NCBI GenBank assembly: GCA_022225965.2
Contig: JAKJXP020000009.1
Span: 124,001-188,000, forward strand
DNA length: 64,000 nucleotides
Direction of reading: 5' to 3'
Source of the DNA: Diatrype stigma
Taxonomy: Eukaryota > Ascomycota > Sordariomycetes > Xylariales > Diatrypaceae
Positions 11,800-24,575 of this stretch are shown here, piece after piece. The notes beneath the pieces are model-generated. The model worked only from the letters and a program-made list of their open reading frames with translations. It was not told the DNA's origin and made no database searches. The position numbers and the translations under genes were made by a program. Each line of letters begins with the position of its first letter. Within the stretch, counting starts at the first letter, position 1.

Positions 11800-13900
11800 T
11801 AATATATTCGATACATTTAAGAAATAAAGACAATTTATAGCCGTTTATTAAAAGATATATACGTAAATCTCCAGTTAATATTAAAAATATAAGTACTGCA
11901 TTAAAATAATAATAAGAAATAAAAAACTTATAATCGAAAGTTTAAACCGAGAAACGCTAATAAACCTTTTCGTTTTCGTTTATAAGAATTATAAAATTAA
12001 GTTTCGAGGTTTATTTAAGAAGTATATTCGTTAATCTTTATAACTTTATATTATTATTACCGGCCGCTATTTTGATCGAAATTACATAAAAGAGCTTTAT
12101 AAAGTATAATATATTACTTTTTAACTTAGCGGCCGTTATTATAAGAAAGCTTATTAATATATAATTAATATTATAATCGCGTATTAGTTTTTTTATTTAG
12201 GTTATAACTACTTAATATTAACAAAAAGCCGGTTTTAAATATAAACTCGTTACGCGTTACTTTGGTTTTTAATATAGTATATAATATTAGCATTTTTTCT
12301 TTTAAGCGCTATCGTTTTAATTTGTTTAGCTATTATATAATTCTTTATTATATTAAAACACGGCCGGCCGAGCTTATTAATAATAAAAGAAAGAAAGCGA
12401 AAGATAGCTCTCTTAAAGAGCTTTTCGGTACGAAAGCGATTATGTTAACTAAATACGCCGTTATTAAGGTGAAAAAGATTAAAAAGATATTAAAGAAAGA
12501 TATTAATAAACTCGATAAGCTTTTTTTATAAAAGACGACCGAACGTAATTGTTTTAAGGCACTTTATTACGAGGATATTCTTATAATAATCGTTCGTTAT
12601 TTTATAATAAGCCGAGCGATTTTAGTTATATTTATAAAATTCGTTTATTATAAAGAATATAATAATAAATTTAAGCCATACGTATATAACAGCTTGTTCT
12701 TTATATATATTATAACATTAATAATTCTTAAAATTATCTTCTTTTTTACGCCTATTAAAACGCTTTTATATTATTTCGTTTTATTAATTATCTTTTTTAT
12801 ATTACTTAATAACGCTTTTATTGCAAATTACTTAATAAATGCTAAATTTATACTTAAGGCGAAAGTTTCGAGTAAAATGTAATGTTTACCATTTTAATAA
12901 AAGGAATTTAAACTTAAAACTTTCGTCTTTCGTTATACGTACCACGGCATTATATTTAAAGACAAAGCCATGTTATATTTTAAGCTTAAAAACGATATGA
13001 ATCAGTAAAGCCTAAATGCGGGATTCGAAAAGAAATAAACTCTTAGATTTATCCGAAAAGGCGTTACGAACGCTATAAATAATAAGTCGATATTTAAATA
13101 AAAAGCTAAACAAAGTAAGTAATTAAGTTAATAACTTCTTTTTTAAAAAACGCGTTAAATGTTATTTTTAATTAATTAATGCATTATAACCCGGAATTTA
13201 ATACATTTTAAAATGCGTATTTTAATCAAATTATTAGCTTCGATTTTTAAAACTCTTTTTTAAAGAAAAAAATTAAGGATTAATTATTTCGTTTATTTAT
13301 ACACGTTAGCCTAAGTTAAGATCTTTGCGTTAAACGAGATATAATGCCTAATAAGTTTTAATAAAATTTAAAGCCGGATCTTAGCATTATAACATTAAAA
13401 AATAAGCGAGATAAACTTAAGCGAGGCTAATATCGAGTTTAAGAAAAGAAGTACAAAGAAACGATATAAGAACTTACGAATAAAATAAAAACTAAAAAAG
13501 CTTAACGCAAAAACCGAATTATAAAGAACGATTATAAATATTACTTTTATAATCGTTTAACTTAAGATCTCGAAAGGCAGGTTAAAGGAGAGGATATGAA
13601 CGAATATACGGAGCCGGTAATCGACCTCGTTATTCTTAAGCATACCTAGTTAGCCGAGCTTCTCTGTTATTAACCGAAAAGCTTAACTAACGAAAAGATG
13701 CTTTAGCGAAGAATCGAAGTCATCGACCTTTACGTAGCCTTAGGTTTTAAGAGAGAGACCGTTAAGCATAACCGTATTAGGCCAAGATTATAAGTCGAAT
13801 TACGTATAAGAACTGGCCTTATCGGGGTTAAACCCGCATTAAAGCCCGAGCCCAAGGCCGAACCCGAGCCCGGGCCCGAGCCCGACTTCTTTTCTTTACT
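11800..13900 (+). pseudogene. RIP-degraded DUF3435-type (tyrosine-recombinase-like) gene
   Basis: Successive plus-strand frames carry the block order I know from fungal DUF3435 proteins (PF11917): a TRPAEL block (about 12357-12374) with DNKRKK-like sequence after it, YYEDI (about 12562), a block ending NAF-AN before 12850, a KAM-LDAGFEKK-IRRG-like block (about 12970-13075), and a C-terminal DLERQ..YAEPVIDL-type block (about 13560-13640) followed by a Pro/Glu repeat near 13850. Frames are interrupted by many stops and a few shifts. DUF3435 proteins are related to tyrosine recombinases; some are the captains of Starship elements, others belong to Crypton-like or stand-alone families. This copy ends in a region that often carries a C2H2-type tail, so captain status is not shown. 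Certainly non-functional. Confidence 0.6.
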
Positions 13901-16900
13901 TATATAATTAACTTAATATCTTAGTTACATTACTAACGAAGTTTAAATAATTTATAAATAAACTTTCTTTTATTATTATCTTATTAAAAGAAATACCCAT
14001 TTTTACGACTATTATTAAAAAAAAGAACGTTTTAAATAATAAGGGGAGCCCATTATTTATAAACATTTTAAATATTCGAAAGTTAAATTACGGAAAATAA
14101 ACAAATTTAAAAACTATATTTAATTAATATACGGCGTTACGCTTCGGTTATTAATATAAGCATAAAAAGAAAGAACATAAAAGGCTAAGTTAAAGCGATT
14201 ATAACATGTTAGTTAATTTGTTACATTAATATCGAAAGCTAAGCCCTTTAAGAAGGCGGTAGTTTTTAAAAGATTTAAAGTTAAATTTACGCGATATATC
14301 TTATTTTAAACCTTAGGCCCTCGGAGGTCTTAGGTAGGCTAGCGATTTTAATTTGTTACAATTTCGCGATTTTACTTAGCATTAAAGATATAAGCTTCGA
14401 AAGCCTAAGTTTTAAAGTACTTCGTAGCGATAATTATAATTTTATTTAAACTCGCTTTTTAATGTTTTATGTTTATAATTAATATATATTATTTACCTTT
14501 ACGAATATATATACTTAAGATATTAAGTTACTTTATTAATTATAACTTAATAATTACTTTTAATAAATTATTACTCTTTATAATTCATTTAAAGTTACGT
14601 AACTTATTATTATCTTTATAATAACTTTTATTAGCTATATAACTAATAGGTACGGCAAAAAAAAGAGGCGTTCATATAGCCGGAAGCACAAATCGATAAA
14701 GAGTAAAAAAGACTAGCCAGAATATATTAAATAAAAGTAATACGCTTTATGTATATTATGTATATATATTAATATAAACCTTTAAACTTTAAATTAAATA
14801 CTTAATATAAAATCTAATAGGTATTTATTTTATAAACTTAATAAGATATATATAAAAAGCATTATTAAAAGCTTAAAACGATAATAAACTGCTGTTATAA
14901 AAGTAAATATTTCCATATTGCGTTATTTCGGAAACCCCTTAAACGGAATATTTAAATAAAATGGATTTAATAAATATATTATAACGATTAAACTTCTTAT
15001 TATAAAGCCGGAACCGTATAGTTATTTATATTAATAAAATATTATAAAACTACGAAGTAACGAAATTATAAAGATTACGTCGAATAAAAGTAATAAAGCA
15101 TACGTTATAACTAATTTATAAGCTAACACTTTTCTTTAAAGAAATAAAGAACGTAGCTATATATATAATGTTATAGGTTTTACTTCGAATGCCGGTATAA
15201 TAGAACTAGCTACCCGTTTACTTATTTCGTTATAAGAAAGTCGTAATAATAAGATATTTAATAATATTAATATAAGTCTACCTTTTGTATATAACAGGTT
15301 TATATAAACCGGTTTTATTTTACCGTTTCGCCTTATAAAAACTTAAAAAGGCCGCTTTAATATATTATTAACGCGATTCGGTTTAATATTATTTATACGC
15401 ATTTAAATAAAAGAAAGTATTTTCGACGATATACGAAATAAAATTAATTAAAAAAACTATTAACAGTATAAAAATAACGCATTTTATAAAATAATATGCC
15501 TATTATATATAAAGTAACTTACGTTGCTTATTTTATTTAAAACGTATCTTAAGGCGGTTAAGAAACTTTCGGATTTTATAAAACGCCTTATTTATAAATA
15601 CATGTGCTTTTTAAATACAGTGTTTCGTAGTTTCTTACATTTTATCGGAGTTAATGTATCGTTATTATTCTTAGTTTCGGTATTTTAAGAAGTAATAATA
15701 ATAACCAGATTTTAATTATATCTTATAATAAAAGCGGAATAAACGCTACTTTTAATAATTATTAATTTGCTTCTTTATTATTATAAAAAAACAAACTATA
15801 TCTTAGCTTCGTTTTAATAGCATTTTTGCGTTATTTTAAAACATTTTTTAACAAGGTCTTAAAGGCTATATAGCTCTTATTTATATTTATTTTTATAAAG
15901 TTTATAATAAATTAACACTAAGAATATAAATTCGTAAATTTAATTAATATTAAGAAATTATAAACATTATGTTTTAAAATGCGCCAATTTCGTAAGTCTT
16001 AAGGCATTATATTACCGGCTTAATAAAATCATTACATTAAGCTATATAACTTATATTATTTTAATAATTAAAGCTTTATAAGTTTATTATTAAGGCTTTA
16101 TAATAATGCTAAAAATATTCGCTAATATATAAAACCCATTTTAAATATCCTATTAAAGCTTAATTACTTTAAAACATTATTTATTTTAAGATATATGCTT
16201 AATATTCGCTATAAATAGCTTCTCTTATACAGGTATTAGCTTTACATTTATATTCGCTTAAATAATTATTTATAAATATATTAAGATAATAATAATGCTT
16301 ATTAAAATATTTCACTTTAACTTTATGCTTTTTATTAATAAGATAACAAATAAGAAAAAAGATAAAAACGACGCTAAGAAGCTTCCTTTTATTAACAAGA
16401 TAAAAAGTAAGAAAAAAGGCAAAGGCAATGCTAAAAAGCAAACGGAAGTATTATATAAAAAGAAAAGAAAAGTAAAGAAATAATTATTCGAGCTGCGGCA
16501 ATTGCAACATCATAATGAAGCCACGAAAGCGGAAATAGCCGCATTGGAACAACAATACGATAATGTGAATATCGACAAAACCGAGGACGCTAGCATTAAA
16601 ATTCCGAACGAACCCGTTATAAAAAAGGAAGACGGCTATCTCTTTGTGCCACATACCGGGGCGTCTAACCACGGCTACGTTAAAGACCCAACCTCAGCGA
16701 CTTAAACGCTAGGTGTACCTTAAACTATCGTAGCCAGTAACAGCGATGAAGGTTTGTAACGAGTTATTCGCAAGAACCCGAAAGATCTTTTAAATACGGA
16801 CGATATGTTAAACATTTTATTCTTAGAAAAGAACGATGGTAATGGTAATTATATACAGCCTTTTGGCTAAACCAAAGCTGGTCTTAAATATAAATATGTT

Positions 16901-17253
16901 GCTATATAATATGAACCACGAAACACGGCAAGATTTCGTCTTAAGCCGGCTAATTAGGTATTTATTACCATTATAAATAATAAAAATAAGAACCTCGTTA
17001 TATCGAGGCCCGAAGAAATGAAACAAGACGGCGAACTTATTATTAAGCGAGGCCATAAAATCATTATATAAGTCGTGGCATAAAAGTATCTTAATAATTA
17101 TAAATGCCTTATTTAATTATTAAATTCGGCAAACTAATTAATAAAGATTCGTAAAAAGAAGTCGCCATTAACGCTAATTAAGATTAAGCTCGAATATAAT
17201 AGTAAGATTTTAAAAAAATAAGAAATAAGGTTCTTAATTAAGCAAATATGCGT
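13901..17253. other. AT-rich sequence, possible degraded coding region at 16280-17080
   Basis: Most of this stretch shows nothing recognisable. From about 16295 to 16705 two plus-strand frames stay open: first a Lys-rich stretch, then an acidic and Gln/Ala-rich segment (16502-16705) of nearly normal base composition that includes KAEIAALEQQYDN and VPHTGASNHGYV. Downstream to about 17080 the same region is only lightly mutated. It could be the C-terminal part of a transposase or an unrelated element gene. I do not recognise the family. Confidence 0.3.
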
Positions 17254-17406
17254 ATTATAGCTATAAGTAAATATAAGATTAAAAAGATATAATTGTTATT
17301 ATACGAAGAAAAAAAGAGGTTTAAGTTTTAAAAAAACGAAACGTCCTTTTATATATAATAATATAAAGCCGAGTTGGTAATTATATATTAAATATCGTAA
17401 TAATAA
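17254..17406 (+). repeat. About 150-bp repeat, copy 1
   Basis: Aligns with 31654-31806 in the same orientation. Both contain AAAAAGATATAATT, an AAAAAAG/AGG tract and TTTTATATATAATAATATAA. It probably marks the same 3' region of two copies of one element. Function unknown. Confidence 0.6.
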
Positions 17407-17489
17407 GTCCCCTTTTTTAAATAATTATTTTTAATTATTTCTTAAAATTAATTTTTTAAATTATTAAGTAACGAAAAAGGAATGTTTTA

Positions 17490-17584
17490 GTTATAATTTG
17501 GTGTTAAAAGAACAGAAGCAGTCATAATGCCATATAGCACAAGCCACTAGACTAGATAAACCTCTCCACTAAACGCAACCGACG
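17490..17584. other. Short unmutated fragment left of the copia element
   Basis: About 95 bases of ordinary composition (CpA present, for example ATAGCACAAGCCACTAG) squeezed between RIP-degraded DNA and the copia 5' LTR. It ends in CGACG, the left target-site duplication. Probably unique host DNA that was never duplicated and so escaped RIP. Confidence 0.55.
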
Positions 17585-17797
17585 TGTCACATTTAGGCTA
17601 GCTTAGCCCCTTGGTGGCGTACCCAGCCACCTAAGGAAGCGCACGGGCTTGGGTCCATTATCCTCATTTCTTCCATACAAATTGGATATACGAAAAGAAT
17701 AGCGCTTACCGCTCCTTTTGCTTTTTTTTCTTTTTATAAAAATAATTAATAATCCGATGCCAATAAGCCATTTTATTTTTATATTACGAATGCAACA
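17585..17797 (+). repeat. copia 5' LTR
   Basis: 213 bp, TGTCACATTTAGG ... TGCAACA. It keeps more C and G than the element interior, including GCCACCTAAGGAAGCGCACG. Confidence 0.85.
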
Positions 17798-20700
17798 ATT
17801 ATAAATCCGATGCTTTAATTAATTGCAAAGCTTTATTCGTTATATTAAATCGTATAAAATCAGCTAAATAAATTTCCTAAAAGCTGCTTTCTTTACGTAT
17901 AAACGTAAACAAATCGACGCATTAATATCCTAAATTCCGAACGAAAGTATTACGATCCCAAAGCTAAATTAAATCTAATAATAAAGCACGATATTTAATA
18001 AGGAAATACAATTAACGACGGCTTTATTACGAATATAAAATTAAATACGATAATTCGATTATTACCAAAAACAGGATTATTCTGCTTAAATCTGGCCGTA
18101 CGTAAATCTTAATATTAACGGTTCCGAATTTAAACGATCCGTAATCCCAATTTTCGCGGCCGCCATTAAAAAGAAAAACCAAAAACTAAAGATCGAATAC
18201 CGACGAAAGCTCGAAAAATAGATTATTAAATAAATCCCAAAAAATAATTCCGTTAAGAAAAAACTTATTTTTATTTTAATAAATATCCTCGATATAACGG
18301 AAAAAGAAATTTTCTAGATTATATAAACCGACGTTCGAATTTTTTTTTAAGATTACTAAATTAAAATAACGGCTTATACGAAATTTTAAAAATGGGTTAA
18401 TTTAATAATAAATAATTCGTAATTACGAAATACGCCGGTTAACGATTCCCTTTAAAAAACGATCCGAATTCTTAAACGCAATGTATTTCTTATACTTACG
18501 GCCGAGCGAAAAGCCGTTTAAAAAGCGTACCGTAGCCTATTAAAGATCTCGAAATCGATTGATTTCGAAAAGTAATATAAGAAATAAAAAAAGGCCCGTT
18601 TCGATGCCGAAATTTATAATGTTCCTAATATTTAAGGCTTTTTAACGATAAACGACTTTTTAATTTGCATTAAAAAGGTTACCTTTATTTGGATATTTTA
18701 TTAATATATAATTAATGAAATTACGAAAATTATTTATAGCAAGAAAAATATAAATTTCCGAATTGCTAAAAAGTTATTTATTAATTACGTTAAAAATTAA
18801 GGAAAAAAAAAATACGGTTACGTTTTTTTTATTTTCGAAGGTAATAATATTCGAAAAATTTACGATTATTTTTATTCGATTCTTAAAATAAAACATACGT
18901 AACAATCGAAAAACTATTATATAATCCTTTGCGCTTTCGGAAAAAAGTTTTATTCGAATAAATTTAAACCAAAAAAAAACTTTATCGAATAATATAAACG
19001 GAACATTAAGGAACCTAAATAAAAAAACCTTTTCGAAAAACTTAAAGAAGTTTTATTCGAATTTTCGGAATCCTTATTACGTTGGCCATTTCGTAATACC
19101 GTTGCCATAATTTTAAACAGTAACGGACCGAAAACGGATTTCGTTTTTTTATTATACGGGACATATTTTTTGCGTTTATCGATATTATATAATAATTACG
19201 TAAATACATACGTCATAAATAATTTCCGGCTCTTATTAAAGGAATTCGTAAAGCCTATTAATTCGTTTAATTATATATTCGTCGGGGATTTATTTATAAG
19301 TATTTATAAAAAGAAAATCCGAATAATAAAAAACGTTTTTAACGGTTTTAATGGTTCCAATATTAAGGATTTTACGTTCGAAAACGTAACATACGTTCCG
19401 GGATTTTACGCGAATATAATTTTTAAGAAAATGCTAAGAAAAAAGGCCGAATTATAAGTAATAAAATATAACATAATACTAAAATACGGAACGCCGAAAA
19501 ATAATGTAATTATAATGAGCTTAATAAAAAAATTTGGAATTACGGTAACGCAATATATTAAAGCTTCTTTTTATTCTTTCGGCTTAAAGCTTACGTTATT
19601 AATATTTAATTTATTTTAAGGAGATTAATAACGTATATTACATTATTATTAACCGTTTCGAAATTTTCCGCGTAACAAAGAAAATTCCGTTGCTTTATAG
19701 CACTTAAAGGCTAAATATATAAGGATTAACGCTTTTATTTATTTAATTAATCGGATTAGGCATATAAAGATTAAGGAATTAACGTCGATTTATTATAAGA
19801 TTTATTTTACGAATAAAGCAAGCCAAATTATTTTTCGAAAACTTTCCAAAAATAAGTTCCGGCAGCCGTTTTAGCGAATCCGGCTTGATTTATTTTTTAT
19901 AAAGGAGTTATACGATGGCAACAAATATTCGTTAAATATTTTTAACGAATATAATAATTACATAATATGTTATCGTTTAATGTTAAAAACGGACGCTTTT
20001 AATAATATATTAAATTTTAAAGCAAAAATTAAGAAGCATTTCGGCCTTAGTATTTGCAAAATAAGAATAAATAAAAATATAGCGTTTATAAGCCTGCCAG
20101 GCAATAGGCCGTTACCCTTTAAAATTTGGGCTACAAATAAAGGCATCGATTTAAAGTTATTTCTTTCCGGAACGAAAAAACCGGTAAGAAAAAGGAAAAA
20201 AACGGAAGATATAATATACCGAAAGTCAAAATGTATGAAAAATATTATAAGGCTGTTATCGAATTTATGGCCCGAATTTAAGGCGGCAGCCGCTTATTTA
20301 TATAATATCTTCCTTATTTAAAAAAACGAATGGATGTTCTTTATCGAAAAGCTTAACTTATGGTTTAAGAATTATTATAAGTAATTCGTAAAATATAAGC
20401 CATAAACATCCGATCTTAAGCCTAATTAAAATGGGATATACGTTTACGGATATAAATGTTATTCTTTAAATATTAAAGCAAAAAGAAAAAAGCATTTTAA
20501 TTATTATAAAACTAGGCCTTAAGTAAACGTCGGTTATTTAATTAAATATATAATTATAAATTTATACCGCATTTGGATGTTAATTTTGCATAAAATAATT
20601 AACAACCGGGACGTAAAATTTAACGAAAAAAAATTCTTCGATCCAAATAAAAGCAAAAAAAACGCCTTATTTATATAATAAAAAGACCGTTTATAATCCT

Positions 20701-21004
20701 TAAAATTAATACGACCAGATTACGATCCCGTAAAAAACCTAATCGAAATTTTCGACGAAATCCTTTATTTTATTCGGCTATTACCCATAATAATAAAGAA
20801 ATCCCTAAATAAAAACTCGGAAATAAAGGCACAAAATAAAGAAGCATTTTCGTTATTATAGAAAGATATATTAATGGTACTTTTAAATCTTTTTAAAAAC
20901 GATATACCTATGTTAAAAGAATTTCTTATTCCGGAAGGTACGTCCGAACCGTTTAGCCAAAGGAACGTCTAGCGGTAAAATAACGGTTATGATGCTTTTA
21001 AAAC

Positions 21005-21148
21005 CTTACGTATTGCTATTAAATAGTCATTTTTACGTATTAACTTAAAATAATCATCCTTATGTATTGCCGCCGAATAGTCATTCTTACGTATTATTAT
21101 CGAGCAGCCATTTTTACGTATTATAACCGAATAGCCATTATTACGCAT
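21005..21148. repeat. 27-bp tandem repeat inside copia, about 5 copies
   Basis: Five imperfect units with a TTACGTATTA core, lying between the integrase and RT parts of the polyprotein. Read on the minus strand the units give a nine-residue repeat (IRKNDYSAA, IHKDDYFKL, IRKNDYLIA), which shows the exact 27-base period. On the sense strand this would be a short repeat in the linker of the polyprotein. Confidence 0.7.
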
Positions 21149-24100
21149 TATAAATAAACAACTAAAACGGCCGTTAATTTCTTGCTTAAGAATTAGGTTC
21201 GTTATACCGTTATTTACCGTAAAGAATATAAAAAACGAAAAAAAACCAGAAAGGCAGGAATATACGGACGAACTGGCCGAAAAGTTAGACATAACGTTTG
21301 CTTCCGAGGCCGAATACGAATCGGCGGACGAATTCTTGGAATCGAATGCAAAAGCCGGGCCCGTAAAAGCTTCCGAATTTCAGGATAATGCTAATACATC
21401 GGTTAATCGGCCCGAGCCCTTAATGGCTTAGATTGGACTTAATAATTATATTAATAAAACGACAAATGCCGAAATAAATAATACCGCAAAATAAGCATTT
21501 TTTATAAAAAGAATTCGAAGGACTTAAGTTTAAGTTTATAAAATAGTCGCTATATAAAAGAACTTACGAAAGCTATAGCTTAGGCAAAATATTTTCTCGA
21601 TGCTTTTTACGAAAAAAAGAAACCAGTTCGATAATAAAAACGGCAAATTACGTACGTTCCATAATGTATTCCTAAATGCGGCTTAAAATAATTATAGATT
21701 ATACCGGAATTAATTATTTAGGGCATTAAAAAATTATAAGGAATTCGTTTATTATTCGAAAAGGACCGAATTTAAGGAGGCGTATAAAAAAAAACTCCGA
21801 AATTTCCTAAAACGTAAAACGTAAAGAATAATTAATAAAGAAACTATTAAAGGGAAGTTATTATTTTTAAAATGGATATTTACATATAAATTCGACAAAA
21901 ACGAATACATAAATCGGTATAAAATACGTATTATTATACGAAGGGATTTATAAAAAAACCTAAGCAAAAATATTTATGTTATTATTTTTATAGCTTATTT
22001 TTTTCGTATAATAATAACAATTGCTATAAAACATAACCTTAATTATAATTAATACGATATTATTAATGCCTTTTTCGAGAATTAAATAAATAAGTCGAAA
22101 AAATTTATTTATATATACCTGCTTAAGAAATATAATAAGCTTAGCTTTTATAAGTCTAATAAGGAAACGGCAATTATAGCAGAATTTAATAAAGCCTTAT
22201 ACGGATTTAAAGAATTACCTTTATTATAATATAACGAAATTATTATAACATTAAGGCAAGGAAATATAAAACCTTTTACGAAAAAACCATGCGTATTTAT
22301 TAACGGCAAAATGCTATTGCTTATATACGTAAATAATATTTTAATCCTTAATAAAAAAAAGAACAAGCAAAATGCAAATAACTTAATTAAGCATCTTAAA
22401 TCGAAATACAAAATACGGAATAAAAAGGCAATAAAGTGATTTTTCGAAATCCGGATTATTCGTAATCGGAATAAAAATATCGTATAGCTTTATTTAAACA
22501 CTTATATCGATAAAATCGCGAAGCGCTTCGGATTCGCAAATAACCGAATAAACCCTTTAATTATTTCCCTTTTTATACGGCCTTTTAAAAAATTTAAGAA
22601 TAAAGCTTCTAAAAAATCCATATACGAATTTTAAAAAAAGGTCGAATCCATTTTTTACGCCGCAATAATAATAAGGCCGGATATAACTTACGTAGCATTA
22701 TAATTTTTTCGTTTTCTTATTAATTCATTTCCCGAATATTACGTTGCTGCAAATTATATTATATAATATTTATACGCCATTAAGTTTTTCGTTATCGAAT
22801 ATAACGGTAAATACGAAAAAGCCTTAATTATAACGTTAAATGCCTTTTTTGCGAACGACGAAAAGTTCCGAAAATTAATACATAAATATGTAATTATGTT
22901 ATACGAAAAGCCTATAGCTTAAAAATCAGAACTACAACTAATCGTAATAACATTTATAATTAAAGCAAAGCTTTTCGGCATTAAATACGTCGCTAAGAAA
23001 AATATGGCTTTATTACGATTTTTCCGGGACCTACGCCTAAATTTAAGGGGTGCCTTCCGTATTTTCTGTAATAATTAATAAACTATACGTCTTATAATGA
23101 ACGAGAACCGCCGGCTAAATATATGGCTTCGTTACGTTAATATATAGAATATATAATTAAAGCAGGAATTCCGTAACGGCACCTTTATAATAAAATATCT
23201 CGAAATAAGCAAAATGTCCGCTAACGGCTTTATAAAGGCCTTATTCCGAACGAAATTCGAATAGTTCAGGGGATTTCTATATATAAAGGACATCCAAAAA
23301 GAGGTCGAAAATGCCGGCAGGAATTAAAACAGCGAACTTCGAAATTATCCGTTCCGAAACAGCCAAGTAAAAAAATCGCATTCGAAATTTAATATTATAA
23401 TTTACTTAATCAAAAGTTAATTAAAATGGCAAAACAATAATGCCCGCCGGATTTTATTTATATTAAGAAAAGGACTTAATTCTTTTTAAAACCTAATCCG
23501 CGGCATTATTTTAACGTTTACTTTGCAGCATTTGCCTATAATCCCCGAAAAAACCATAGGATTTTTCCCATAACCCATTAAATATATTATATCGATTTTT
23601 TTTTTTCTTTCGGTAATGACGAAGTTTAACGGTTTTATATTTCGAATAAGCGTATTTTTGCTTATTTCGTATATCGGCTTATCGGTTAATTTCGTTTTGG
23701 TAAAATATTATACCGCCAGGTTTTAAGGTTATCCCGGTTTCCTATAAATTTACCACCTTTATTATAGCTAAAAGCGCCCTTATATAACAAATCGGATAAA
23801 GCGTTTATTAAAGCCTATTTTGCAAAAAAAGGATCTTTAATTATTAATAATAAACCAACTTTTCGCTATTCGAATAAGAATTTTTTATTTATTTAAAATT
23901 ATATATTTAAAACATACCTATAAAAATAAGAATTATGGCCGCGCCTATATAAATTAAATATAAATAGCTAATATTATAACTTTTAGCTACCGGCAATTGC
24001 GAATTACGAGAAAACTTCGGAACCCACTTTTTACGGCCGAAAAGGAAATAAGGCCACTTGGTATAACCGTATAAGCGTATCCCATTTATTATCCGGCATT

Positions 24101-24284
24101 TTCCACCGATTAATCCAAAACCTAAAAATTAAGGGTTTAATTTATATATATAAATAAACTTTTTCCTTTATTATTAAACCTAACTAACGGTTTAAGGAAT
24201 ATACCTAAGGCCCGAATAAGCAATTGCAATGCCTTCGTTTATTAGGCCAATTAAAATTAATCACTTTAATTAGCTTAAGGGATG

Positions 24285-24497
24285 TATTATATTTAGGCTA
24301 GCTTAGCCCCTTAATGGCGTACCCAGCCACCTAAGGAAACGTACGGGCTTGGGTCCATTACTTTTATTTCTCCCATACAAATTGGGTATACGAGAAGAAT
24401 AGCGCTTACCGCTCCTTTTGCTTCTTTTTCTTTTTATAGAGATAATTAATAATCCGATGCCAATAAGCCACTTTATTTCTATATTGCGGATGCGACA
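24285..24497 (+). repeat. copia 3' LTR
   Basis: 213 bp, TATTATATTTAGG ... TGCGACA. The opening TG has become TA, a G to A change. Elsewhere it is in places less mutated than the 5' copy (TGCGACA against TGCAACA at the end), so each LTR was hit independently. Confidence 0.85.
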
Positions 24498-24575
24498 TAA
24501 CGCACTTAAGCCTAGACAATACAACTACGTTTTTATCTTCACTCAATTGTTTCCGCTGCCTTACAAATGGTATTA
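24498..24575. other. Short unmutated fragment right of the copia element
   Basis: Starts with TAACG (right target-site duplication) and continues for about 70 bases in ordinary composition (CAATTGTTTCCGCTGCC) before AT-rich DNA resumes. With 17490-17584 it appears to be one stretch of unique host DNA split by the copia insertion. Confidence 0.5.

Larger units (their letters stand above)
17585..24497 (+). mobile_element. Complete but dead Ty1/copia LTR retrotransposon
   Basis: Length 6,913 bp. Two 213-bp LTRs (17585-17797, 24285-24497) share their sequence apart from mostly C/T and G/A changes. The flanks CGACG (17580-17584) and TAACG (24498-24502) differ only by transitions, so they are a 5-bp target-site duplication. 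A purine run lies before the 3' LTR. Internal order is copia-like: protease/GAG-pre-integrase block at 19170-19457 (ends VTYVPGFYANI), integrase core at about 19700-20330 (20270-20310 reads as LWPEFKAAAAYLYN), RT at about 22150-22600 with ALYGFKELP, KPCVFINGK and the catalytic YVDD box changed to YVNN at 22326-22337, then RNase H at about 22640-23100. Integrase before RT is what separates copia from gypsy. All frames carry numerous TAA/TAG codons. Confidence 0.88.

Noticed and set aside
8372..12882. Many 60-90 codon open frames in the AT-rich block
   Set aside because: Lys/Ile/Asn/Tyr/Phe-rich chance frames in AT-rich DNA, or pieces of dead element genes; no start context, splice structure or intact domain.
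21005..21148. CRISPR-like array
   Set aside because: Contiguous 27-bp units with no spacers, in a eukaryotic retroelement.
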